This document shows, one piece after another, positions 1 to 5,718 of a stretch of DNA of 7,379 nucleotides (its first letter is position 1; every line of letters begins with the position of its first letter). Source of the stretch: Roseiarcus sp050013275 (GTDB lineage Bacteria; Pseudomonadota; Alphaproteobacteria; Rhizobiales; Beijerinckiaceae); contig JBEKFO010000206.1 in assembly GCA_050013275.1 (NCBI GenBank), positions 1-7,379 on the forward strand, in the 5' to 3' direction. The notes beneath the pieces are model-generated. The model was not told the origin of the DNA and did not search any database. It saw nothing but the letters and a program-made list of their open reading frames with translations. A program made the translations under genes and the position numbers.

Positions 1-268
1 GCAGAGCGGCGATCTGCGCGCGCGCGAGTTCGCCGTTTCCCAACGCCCCCGCGACCGCGTCGAGGCCTCTGCGCATGCGCGCGAAGTCGAGCGGGAAGCC
101 ATAGAGCTTGGAAAGTTCGCGGTCGAGATCGCGTTCGTCGCGCCGGGTCCACGCGCCCTTCGCGTCGCGCGCCAGCAGCGCGACGCCTCCGGCCCGCAAG
201 CCGCCGGCGTCGCACTCGATTCGGCCGGGGAGAAGCCGGAAACAGCGCGCGAAAGAAATATCGTTCAT
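1..268 (-). CDS. Hypothetical protein, N-terminal part, cut by the left window edge
   Basis: Reading the minus strand from the ATG at 268 gives 89 uninterrupted codons to the window edge, with G/C-rich third positions like the neighbouring genes. The protein begins MNDISFARCFRLLPGRIEC and continues with a charged segment (RRDERDLDRELSKLYGFPLD) and a helical stretch ending GELARAQIAAL. It has no signal peptide or membrane segment, so it is probably cytoplasmic. I do not recognise a named family; it resembles conserved alphaproteobacterial hypothetical proteins I have seen, but that is a recollection only. No strong ribosome-binding site precedes the ATG: the nearest purine-rich match (GGAA, about 286-289 read in reverse) is rather far away. 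Another ATG at 281 is out of frame. The gene is divergent from recG. The C-terminus and stop lie outside the window. Confidence 0.6.
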   Translation of the reverse strand, partial: MNDISFARCFRLLPGRIECDAGGLRAGGVALLARDAKGAWTRRDERDLDRELSKLYGFPLDFARMRRGLDAVAGALGNGELARAQIAAL

Positions 269-459
269 CTGGCGCTTGCATGAAGTTCCGAAATTCCGCA
301 GAACATACCATGAACGATTTGGCAAGCCTTCGGCCGCCCATTTTTTGCCTCGCTCCGTCACGGTGGAAAGGAACCACCTCTCCGAGTCCTCATCCTCGTC
401 CGCATTGGCGCACCGCCGCCGACTTTCGCGCCGCCCCGCTCGGTGCTTATAAATGCGCC
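269..459. other. Divergent spacer between the left hypothetical gene and recG
   Basis: These 191 bases separate two divergent genes and should hold both promoters. On the recG side, TATAAA at 448-453 is a good -10 match but has no convincing -35 at the right spacing. A run of six T lies near 351-356, and a short inverted repeat, GGTGG (362-366) with CCACC (374-378), could form a 5-bp hairpin. The recG frame stays open upstream to an ATG at 280, but that extension (Pro/Ser/Arg-rich, beginning MKFRNSAEHT) does not look like RecG and would make the protein about 60 residues too long. I treat it as non-coding. Confidence 0.5.
448..453 (+). promoter_or_regulatory. Candidate -10 element for recG
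   Basis: TATAAA matches the sigma70 -10 consensus at five of six positions and is conspicuous in this GC-rich sequence. Its 3' end is only six bases before the recG ATG at 460, so initiation at the usual distance would fall at or next to the start codon and give a leaderless or nearly leaderless mRNA. No clear -35 hexamer is present 16-18 bases upstream (TTCGCG at the 17-base spacing), which lowers confidence. Confidence 0.35.
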
Positions 460-2559
460 ATGCGCCCCGCCTTGCTCGATCCCCTGTTCGCCCCCGCCGG
501 CACGCTCCCCGGCGTCGGCCCGAAGAACGCCAAGCTGTTCGACAAGTTGCTCGATCGCTCGCAAGGCGCGCGCGTCCTCGACGTCTTGTTCCATCTGCCC
601 TACGCCGCGCTCGACCGGCGCGCGCGGCCGAAGATTCGCGACGCTGAGCGCGACGCCATCGCGACGCTCGAAGTGCGCGTCGTCGAGCATCGCCCGCCGC
701 CGAGCCCGCGCTCCAAGGCGCCGTTCAAGGTGCTGGTCGAGGACGACACCGGCGACGTCGAGCTGGTGTTCTTTCTCGCTAACGTCGAATGGATCAAGAA
801 GCGCCTGCCGGTCGGGGCGACGCGCTGGGTGTCGGGCAAGCTCGAAATGTGGGACGGCCATCTGCAAATGGTCCATCCCGACCGGGTGATGGACGCCGAA
901 GAACTGGCGAAAATGCCCGCGGTCGAGCCGGTCTACGGCCTCACCGAGGGGCTATATCCGCGCATCGTCGCCAAGGCCGCGCAAAGCGCGCTGGCGCGGC
1001 TGCCGCGCCTGCCCGAATGGCTCGACGACGCGACCGCACACCGCCTGAAGGCGCCGAGCTTCGCGGGCGCGCTCGCCGCGCTGCACAACCCGAGCGCGCC
1101 CGCCGACATCGACCCCGCCGGCCCCGCCGCGACGCGGCTCGCCTACGACGAATTGCTCGCCAACCAGCTCGCGCTGCTGATAGTGCGGGCTCGCATGCGC
1201 GAAATCGCCGGCCGCGCCCATGTCAGCGCCGGGCGCCTGGCGGGGAAAATCGTCGCTGCGCTGCCGTTTGAACTGACGGGATCGCAGGCCAAGGCGATAG
1301 CCGAAATCCGCGCCGATCTCGGCCAGTCCAAGCGCATGATCCGCCTGCTGCAAGGCGACGTCGGCTCGGGCAAGACCATCGTCGCGCTTCTGGCGATGGC
1401 CGACGTCGTCGAAGCGGGGCGGCAGGCGGCGCTGATGGCGCCGACGGAAATCCTCGCGCGCCAGCATTTCGAGCGCATGCGCCCGTTCGCCGCCGCCGCC
1501 GGGCTGCGCCTCGCGCTGATGACGGGGCGCGACAAGGCGGCGGAGCGCCGCCAGGGGCTTGCCGCGCTGGCGGCGGGCGATATCGACATCGTCGTCGGCA
1601 CCCACGCGCTGTTCCAGGAGAGCGTCGCCTTCCGCGACCTCGGCTTCGCGGTGGTCGACGAACAGCATCGCTTCGGAGTCCATCAGCGCCTCGCGCTTGC
1701 GAGCAAGGGCGAGGCGGTCGATCTCCTGGTGATGACCGCGACGCCGATCCCGCGCACGCTGGTGCTCGCCTATTTCGGCGACATGGACGTATCGGCCTTG
1801 CTGGAAAAACCGCCCGGCCGGCTGCCGATCGACACGCGCGCGATCCCGCTCGAGCGGCTCGACGAGGTCGTCGCCGCGATCGGCCGCGCGATCGCCGGCG
1901 GCGCGCGCGCCTATTGGATTTGCCCGTTGGTCGAAGAGAGCGAGGCGCTCGACGTCGCGGCGGCCGAAGAGCGCGCGGCGGCGCTTCGCGAGGTTTTCGG
2001 CGATGCGGTCGGGCTGGTGCACGGCCGCATGAAAGGGCCGGAGAAGGACGCCGCGATGGAGCGCTTCCAGCGCGGCGAAACCAAGGCGCTCGTCGCCACC
2101 ACCGTCGTCGAGGTCGGCGTCGACGTGCCGGAGGCGACGATCATGGTCGTCGAGCACGCCGAGCGCTTCGGCCTCGCGCAATTGCACCAATTGCGCGGCC
2201 GCGTCGGGCGCGGCGCCGGCCGATCCTCCTGTCTCTTGCTCTACAAGGGGCCGCTCGGCGAAGCGGCGCGCGCGCGCCTCGAAATCCTGCGCGACACCGA
2301 GGACGGCTTTCGCATTGCCGAAGAGGACCTGCGCCTGCGCGGCGAAGGCGACGTGCTCGGCGCGCGCCAGGCCGGCGTTCCCGGCTTCCGCCTCGCGCGG
2401 CTCGAGGTCCATGGCGCGCTGCTGCGCCTCGCGCGCATGCAGGCGGAGGCGGCGCTGGCGAACGGCGAGCGGCTGTGCGGCGAAGCGAACCGCGGCCTCA
2501 GGCTGCTGCTCTACCTTTTCGAGCGCGACGAGGCGGTGCGGCTCATGGAGGCGGGGTGA
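460..2559 (+). CDS. recG: ATP-dependent DNA helicase RecG
   Basis: RecG is a double-stranded DNA translocase that remodels stalled replication forks and branch-migrates Holliday junctions. The 699-residue product is of usual RecG length and looks intact. An N-terminal helical region carries LPGVGPKNAKLFDKLL (16-31) and HLPY (45-48). The OB-fold wedge domain spans about 62-145 and includes the FF pair at 104-105. Helicase motifs follow in order: Walker A GDVGSGKT at 299-306, DEQH at 400-403, TATPIPR from 426, and QLHQLRGRVGRG from 574 with the motif VI arginines. The RecG/Mfd-type TRG region (DTEDGF...RLRGEGD...GARQAG) is at about 612-639. I chose the ATG at 460 because RecG-like sequence starts there (MRPALLDPLF). 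No Shine-Dalgarno sequence precedes it, and a TATAAA box lies immediately upstream. The next gene on this strand is 123 bases away. Confidence 0.97.
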   Translation: MRPALLDPLFAPAGTLPGVGPKNAKLFDKLLDRSQGARVLDVLFHLPYAALDRRARPKIRDAERDAIATLEVRVVEHRPPPSPRSKAPFKVLVEDDTGDVELVFFLANVEWIKKRLPVGATRWVSGKLEMWDGHLQMVHPDRVMDAEELAKMPAVEPVYGLTEGLYPRIVAKAAQSALARLPRLPEWLDDATAHRLKAPSFAGALAALHNPSAPADIDPAGPAATRLAYDELLANQLALLIVRARMREIAGRAHVSAGRLAGKIVAALPFELTGSQAKAIAEIRADLGQSKRMIRLLQGDVGSGKTIVALLAMADVVEAGRQAALMAPTEILARQHFERMRPFAAAAGLRLALMTGRDKAAERRQGLAALAAGDIDIVVGTHALFQESVAFRDLGFAVVDEQHRFGVHQRLALASKGEAVDLLVMTATPIPRTLVLAYFGDMDVSALLEKPPGRLPIDTRAIPLERLDEVVAAIGRAIAGGARAYWICPLVEESEALDVAAAEERAAALREVFGDAVGLVHGRMKGPEKDAAMERFQRGETKALVATTVVEVGVDVPEATIMVVEHAERFGLAQLHQLRGRVGRGAGRSSCLLLYKGPLGEAARARLEILRDTEDGFRIAEEDLRLRGEGDVLGARQAGVPGFRLARLEVHGALLRLARMQAEAALANGERLCGEANRGLRLLLYLFERDEAVRLMEAG

Positions 2560-2575
2560 CGGCAGCGCGAAAGGT

Positions 2576-2604
2576 TGGACAAACGCGCGCTGAAGTTGTT
2601 TAGT
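2576..2604 (+). promoter_or_regulatory. Candidate sigma70-type promoter for the TPR gene
   Basis: TGGACA (2576-2581, five of six matches to TTGACA) is separated by exactly 17 bases from TTTAGT (2599-2604, four of six matches to TATAAT). Transcription would start near 2611, about 70 bases upstream of the preferred TTG start at 2683 and downstream of the alternative TTG at 2575. The element therefore supports the shorter gene model. Evidence is sequence match only. Confidence 0.4.
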
Positions 2605-2682
2605 CCCGCCGCCGCTCGGGAAGTCGCGGACCCCATCAGTTCTGGCCCCGCCGCCGCGTCCCGCCATAGCTGGAGCCGACAT

Positions 2683-3420
2683 TTGCCCATTGGGATCATC
2701 CTCGCCGTCCTCGACATCGTGCTGATCGTGCACGCGGCCAAGACCGGGCGCTTCATGCCCTGGGGCTTCGTGATTTTGTTCCTGCCGGGCATCGGCGCGC
2801 TCGCCTATGTCGTCGTCGAGCTTCTTCCCCAATGGCTCGGCTCTCACAAGGCGCGGCAGGCGCGCCAGCAGATCGCCGGCGCGATCAATCCCACCCGGCG
2901 CTACCGGCAATTGCAAGACGAACTCGAAATCGTCGACACCATCGCCAATCGTTCGGCGCTGGCGCAGGAGTGCCTGACGCTCGGCAAGTACGACGAAGCG
3001 CTCGCGCAATACGACGCGATCCTCGCTCAGCCGCTCGGCGAGGAGCCCGGCTTCATGCTCGGCAAAGCGCGCGCCGAATATGGCCGCAGCGACGCCAAAG
3101 GGGCGATCGCGACGCTCGACGAACTCAAGCGCCGCTGGCCGAATTATCAATCGGCCGATGGCCATCTGCTCTATGCGATGGCGCTCGAAATGGCCGGGCG
3201 CGACGACGAAGCGCTCGTCAATTACGCCGCCGTCGGCCAGTATTTTCCCGGCGCCGAGCCGCGGGTGCGCCAGGCGCAATTGCTGCAGAAGCTCGGTCGC
3301 GAAGGCGACGCGCGCGAACTCGCCGCCGACGTCGTGCGCACGCTGAACCGCGCCCCCGCGCACGTGCGCCGCAATCAGACGCAATGGCTCGCCCGGGCCA
3401 AGCAGATCGCGCGAGCCTGA
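2683..3420 (+). CDS. Membrane-anchored PLDc_N / tetratricopeptide-repeat protein
   Basis: The product (245 residues from this start) has two parts. Residues 4-18 and 27-48 are hydrophobic segments; the second, with W27 and LFLPGIGALAYVVVELLP (32-49), matches the PLDc_N (cardiolipin synthase N-terminal) pattern of a Trp-led helix followed by PxxGxxxY. Residues from about 85 to 225 are TPR-like helices: for example LAQECLTLGKYDEALAQYD (93-111) and YAMALEMAGRDDEALVNYA (164-182). TPR arrays mediate protein-protein contacts; the partner is unknown. The topology is probably two N-terminal helices with a cytoplasmic TPR domain. I chose TTG 2683 because GGAG at 2672-2675 sits seven bases before it and because the region from an in-frame TTG at 2575 to here is Ala/Pro/Ser-rich and featureless. 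The 2575 start (281 residues) cannot be excluded. Related PLDc_N+TPR proteins occur widely in Proteobacteria without a firmly assigned role. Confidence 0.85.
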   Translation: MPIGIILAVLDIVLIVHAAKTGRFMPWGFVILFLPGIGALAYVVVELLPQWLGSHKARQARQQIAGAINPTRRYRQLQDELEIVDTIANRSALAQECLTLGKYDEALAQYDAILAQPLGEEPGFMLGKARAEYGRSDAKGAIATLDELKRRWPNYQSADGHLLYAMALEMAGRDDEALVNYAAVGQYFPGAEPRVRQAQLLQKLGREGDARELAADVVRTLNRAPAHVRRNQTQWLARAKQIARA

Positions 3421-3428
3421 CGCCTGAC

Positions 3429-3470
3429 CGCGGGTTCAGCGGCTTCGCGCCGAATTCCTTTTGCCCCGCG
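3429..3470. terminator. Possible bidirectional terminator between convergent genes
   Basis: The 52-bp gap between the convergent TPR and reductase genes contains a small hairpin, CGGC (3440-3443) with GCCG (3449-3452) around TTCGC, followed on the plus strand by a short T run (3459-3462). It is enclosed by outer arms CGCGGG (3429-3434) and CCCGCG (3465-3470). The stems are short and the T tract is weak. Convergent position is the main argument. Confidence 0.3.
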
Positions 3471-3472
3471 CT

Positions 3473-4081
3473 CTAATAGCCGACAGTAAACCGTTCGCGC
3501 ACGTGGGCGGGCCTTTCCAGTTCGTCGACCAAGGCGACCGCGAAATCCTCGAAGGAAATGCTGCTGCCGTTTTCGTTGGTCAGCAGTTGATCCTTGCCGA
3601 GCCGGAACTTGCCCGTCCGCTCGCCGGCGAAGAACAGCGCCGATGGCGAAAGGAAGGTCCAATCGACATCGCCGACGCGTCGTAGATAGGCGAGGAACTC
3701 GGCGCCGCGGGTCGCCTCCTGCTTGTAGGCGGCGGGGAATTGCGGCGTCGACAGCAAGGTCACCCCGGGCGCGACCTCCAGACTGCCGGCGCCGCCGACG
3801 ACGAGATAGCGTTTCACGCCGGCCGCGCGCACCGCCCCGACCAGAGCGGCCGGGTCGCTGTCGAGGAAGCGCACCGACGAAATGACCGCGTCATGGCCGC
3901 GAAGCGACGCCGCAAGCCCTGCTTTGTCGTTCACGTCGCCGCGCCCGGCGACGACTAGCGGCCCTCGCGGCGCCTTGGCTGGGTCGCGGACGATGGCGGT
4001 GATCGTGTGACCGCGACGCGTCAATTCGCTGAGCAAGCGCGACCCGACCTGTCCGGTGGCGCCGATCAAGGCGACTTTCAT
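3473..4081 (-). CDS. NAD(P)-binding reductase-like protein (NmrA/YwnB-like SDR, COG2910 type)
   Basis: The 202-residue protein is a complete single-domain Rossmann protein of the atypical short-chain dehydrogenase group often annotated NAD(P)H-binding protein or NADH-flavin reductase. MKVALIGATGQVGSRLL at the N-terminus holds the GxxGxxG dinucleotide loop (G7, G10, G13). DAVISSV (64-70), RYLVVGGAGSLEV (91-103), DWTFLSPSALF (140-150), SISFEDFAVALVDELERP (174-191) and the C-terminal RFTVGY are all typical of the family. Substrate is unknown; such proteins bind NADP(H) and some act on flavins or quinones. I chose ATG 4081 because GGAG lies six bases upstream; an in-frame GTG at 4093 would add only four residues and would bury that ribosome-binding site. 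The gene is divergent from an HxlR regulator across 52 bp, an arrangement that usually means control by that regulator. Confidence 0.88.
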   Translation of the reverse strand: MKVALIGATGQVGSRLLSELTRRGHTITAIVRDPAKAPRGPLVVAGRGDVNDKAGLAASLRGHDAVISSVRFLDSDPAALVGAVRAAGVKRYLVVGGAGSLEVAPGVTLLSTPQFPAAYKQEATRGAEFLAYLRRVGDVDWTFLSPSALFFAGERTGKFRLGKDQLLTNENGSSISFEDFAVALVDELERPAHVRERFTVGY

Positions 4082-4095
4082 GTTCGTCTCCACTG

Positions 4096-4121
4096 TGGTA
4101 TATAAACGAAACCAAGTACCA
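4096..4121. promoter_or_regulatory. Putative HxlR operator (inverted repeat) over the divergent promoters
   Basis: TGGTA (4096-4100) and TACCA (4117-4121) form a perfect inverted repeat. Arm centres are 21 bp apart, about two helical turns, as suits a winged-helix dimer. The arms surround the AT-rich TATATAAA at 4099-4106, which offers a -10 element for hxlR (TATAAA, 4101-4106) and, read in reverse (TATATA), for the reductase gene. Binding here would block both promoters. No clear -35 is visible for either. The assignment to HxlR rests on position and symmetry, not on a known consensus. Confidence 0.45.
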
Positions 4122-4133
4122 TATGGAAACTCA

Positions 4134-4571
4134 ATGACCCAGTCCGGTGCCGCTGTAAAGAAGGCTCACGAACGAAATCTAGTTCCCGATCGGAAACCGC
4201 TCGCGCCGCCGCGGCGGCCCAGCCCCTACGCCGCCGCGTGTCCGACGCGTCTTGCGCTCGACCGGATCGCTGACAAATGGACGGTGCTGATCTTGGGCCG
4301 GCTCGCCGCGCAGCCGATGCGCTTCAATCGCTTGCGGCGCGAAATCGAGGGCTTGACGCAAAAGACGCTCGCTGCGGATTTGCGCAGTTTGGAGCGCGAC
4401 GGCCTGGTGACCCGCACCGTCGCGCCGACCGTCCCCGTCAGCGTCGAATACGCGATAACGCCGCTCGGGGTGACCCTTTCGGCGGCTGTCGAGGGACTGC
4501 GCCTATGGGCGGAAACCCATATTGACGCTGTGCTCGACGCCCAGAAGCGCTATGACGCCCGGGCAACGTGA
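4134..4571 (+). CDS. HxlR-family winged helix-turn-helix regulator with a single cysteine
   Basis: The 145-residue protein is an HxlR-type transcription factor, a dimeric DNA-binding family that includes redox and electrophile sensors such as YodB, CatR, HypR and QorR. The family hallmark begins at residue 36: CPTRLALDRIADKWTVLIL, then MRFNRLRREIEGLTQKTLA (62-80), the recognition helix around 75-89, and the wing at about 92-110 (LVTRT...VEYAITPLG). The C-terminal helix LRLWAETHI (122-130) is the usual dimerisation region. Cys36 is the only cysteine and occupies the conserved position that senses quinones or oxidants in characterised members, so one-Cys sensing is plausible. The roughly 35-residue basic, Pro-rich N-terminal extension is somewhat long. 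ATG 4134 has GGAA at 4125-4128 as ribosome-binding site. The gene is divergent from the reductase-like gene and 93 bases upstream of the hydroquinone reductase, so both are likely targets. Confidence 0.92.
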   Translation: MTQSGAAVKKAHERNLVPDRKPLAPPRRPSPYAAACPTRLALDRIADKWTVLILGRLAAQPMRFNRLRREIEGLTQKTLAADLRSLERDGLVTRTVAPTVPVSVEYAITPLGVTLSAAVEGLRLWAETHIDAVLDAQKRYDARAT

Positions 4572-4609
4572 GAGCGGCGCTGCAAGCGGGCGCTTTCGCC
4601 ATCGCAATA

Positions 4610-4629
4610 GCGGACCGGCGTTGGTCCGC
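4610..4629. repeat. Perfect inverted repeat between hxlR and the hydroquinone reductase gene
   Basis: GCGGACC (4610-4616) and GGTCCGC (4623-4629) are perfect inverted arms of 7 bp around a 6-base loop, 39 bases after the hxlR stop and 35 before the next start. No T tract follows, so this is not a standard intrinsic terminator. It could be an RNA hairpin affecting downstream expression or an operator half-site pair. It does not match the TGGTA/TACCA repeat upstream of hxlR. Confidence 0.35.
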
Positions 4630-4664
4630 GTATCCCTGGCGCTGCGAGACCATGAGGAGACCGC

Positions 4665-5615
4665 ATGGGCGTGTTGGTGAACGGCGAATGGAGCGCTGGC
4701 GGCGAGTTCCCGAAGGACGAGTCGGGCCGCTTCGTGCGCGCCGACACAGCGTTCCGCGATTGGGTGACGGCGGACGGCTCGGCAGGGCCGACGGGCGAGG
4801 GCGGGTTCGCGGCCGAGGCCGGCCGTTATCACCTCTATGTCTCGCTTGCGTGTCCCTGGGCGCACCGCACCCTGATTCTCCGCAAGCTCAAAGGCCTCGA
4901 AGCGATGATCGGCCTCTCGGTCGTCAATTGGCATTTGGGCGACGAGGGCTGGACGTTCGCGGACGGCCGCGGCGTCATCCCCGATCCCGTGCGCGGCGCC
5001 AACCGTCTCTACGAACTCTATGCGGCCTCGCGGCCACGCTACACCGGCCGCGTCACCGTGCCGGTGCTGTTCGACAAGGCGCGTGGCCGGATCGTCAGCA
5101 ACGAGTCCGGAGACATCGTACGGATGTTCAATTCGGCGTTCGACGGCGTCGGCGCGGCGCCGGGCGACTATTATCCGGCGGACTTGCGCGCCGAAATCGA
5201 CGCGCTCAACGCGCGCATCTATTCGACCGTCAACAACGGCGTCTACCGCTGCGGCTTCGCCGGCAAGCAGGGCGCCTATGAAGAGGCGGTCGTCGCGCTG
5301 TTCGATACGCTGGACGCGCTGGAGGCGCGGCTGGCCGGGGGGCGTTTCCTGTGCGGCGATCGGGTCACCGAGGCGGACTGGCGGCTGTTCCCGACGCTGG
5401 TGCGTTTCGACCCGGTCTATGTCGGGCTGTTCAAGTGCAACGTCCGGCGCATCGCCGACTATCCCCATCTCACCCGCTACCTCGGCGAACTGCGCGCTTG
5501 GCCGGGAATCGCCGACACGATCGATCTCTTCCATATCAAGCACCACTATTACGGCAGCCTTCTCTTCATCAATCCCACCGGAATAGTGCCGTCAGGTCCC
5601 GCCGAACCGAAATGA
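4665..5615 (+). CDS. Glutathionyl-hydroquinone reductase (Xi-class glutathione transferase, YqjG/PcpF/EcmB family)
   Basis: This cytoplasmic enzyme family reduces glutathionyl-hydroquinones to hydroquinones using a second glutathione, recovering quinones that have been trapped by thiols. The 316-residue product is full length. The thioredoxin-fold half carries the catalytic CPWAHR motif with Cys63, the same number as in E. coli YqjG, the cis-proline segment VPVLFD (132-137), and the glutathione-binding NESGDIVRM (146-154) with E147 and S148. The helical half carries Tyr194, Tyr252 and Tyr295, equivalent to the three active-site tyrosines of the family, within NGVYRCG, RFDPVYVGLFKCN and HIKHHYYGS. 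The C-terminus NPTGIVPSGP is also typical. The start is secure: GAGGAG at 4654-4659 lies five bases before the ATG. It follows hxlR on the same strand, which suggests control by that regulator, though the 93-bp gap could hold a separate promoter. Confidence 0.95.
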   Translation: MGVLVNGEWSAGGEFPKDESGRFVRADTAFRDWVTADGSAGPTGEGGFAAEAGRYHLYVSLACPWAHRTLILRKLKGLEAMIGLSVVNWHLGDEGWTFADGRGVIPDPVRGANRLYELYAASRPRYTGRVTVPVLFDKARGRIVSNESGDIVRMFNSAFDGVGAAPGDYYPADLRAEIDALNARIYSTVNNGVYRCGFAGKQGAYEEAVVALFDTLDALEARLAGGRFLCGDRVTEADWRLFPTLVRFDPVYVGLFKCNVRRIADYPHLTRYLGELRAWPGIADTIDLFHIKHHYYGSLLFINPTGIVPSGPAEPK

Positions 5616-5619
5616 CGCC

Positions 5620-5640
5620 GGCGGCGGTTTTGCCGTCGCC
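5620..5640 (+). terminator. Hairpin just after the hydroquinone reductase gene
   Basis: An 8-bp stem, GGCGGCGG (5620-5627) with CCGTCGCC (5633-5640) and one G-U pair, closes on a TTTTG loop five bases after the stop codon. It is stable and well placed for a terminator, but the downstream bases (CTTGCGCTTCC) are not a proper T tract. Confidence 0.4.
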
Positions 5641-5655
5641 CTTGCGCTTCCGAGG

Positions 5656-5684
5656 TTTCCCTCGTCGGCGTCTCGCCCTACATT
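5656..5684 (+). promoter_or_regulatory. Weak candidate promoter for the C13 peptidase gene
   Basis: TTTCCC (5656-5661, three of six) and TACATT (5679-5684, four of six) are 17 bases apart. Initiation would be near 5691, leaving a leader of about 28 bases before the ATG at 5719. It overlaps an alternative TTG start at 5683, which would then lie outside the transcript. The match is poor and is offered mainly because the hairpin just upstream suggests a new transcription unit. Confidence 0.25.
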
Positions 5685-5718
5685 GAGTCGAGTGCGAAAC
5701 GCGGCACGGACGGGTCGG

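Noticed and set aside
108..452. Plus-strand open frame at the left edge, Arg/Ser-rich product
   Set aside because: It lies antisense to the coding-like minus-strand gene (268 to 1) and its composition (Ser/Arg runs) is typical of a shadow frame.
280..459. N-terminal extension of RecG from ATG 280
   Set aside because: The 60 extra residues do not resemble RecG, and the length from 460 (699 residues) already fits the family.
952..3384. Very long open frame (about 810 codons) on the minus strand across recG and the TPR gene
   Set aside because: It mirrors the G/C-rich wobble positions of two well-identified plus-strand genes. Its product is a repetitive Arg/Ala/Gly/Asp-rich sequence without recognisable domains, and it crosses an intergenic region.
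4056..4133. Longer HxlR start at ATG 4056
   Set aside because: It would overlap the divergent reductase gene and translate through the shared promoter region; ATG 4134 has its own ribosome-binding site.
4503..5546. 347-codon minus-strand open frame over the hydroquinone reductase gene
   Set aside because: It is an antisense shadow of a gene with complete Xi-class GST motifs, with an Arg/Ala-rich product and no recognisable domain.
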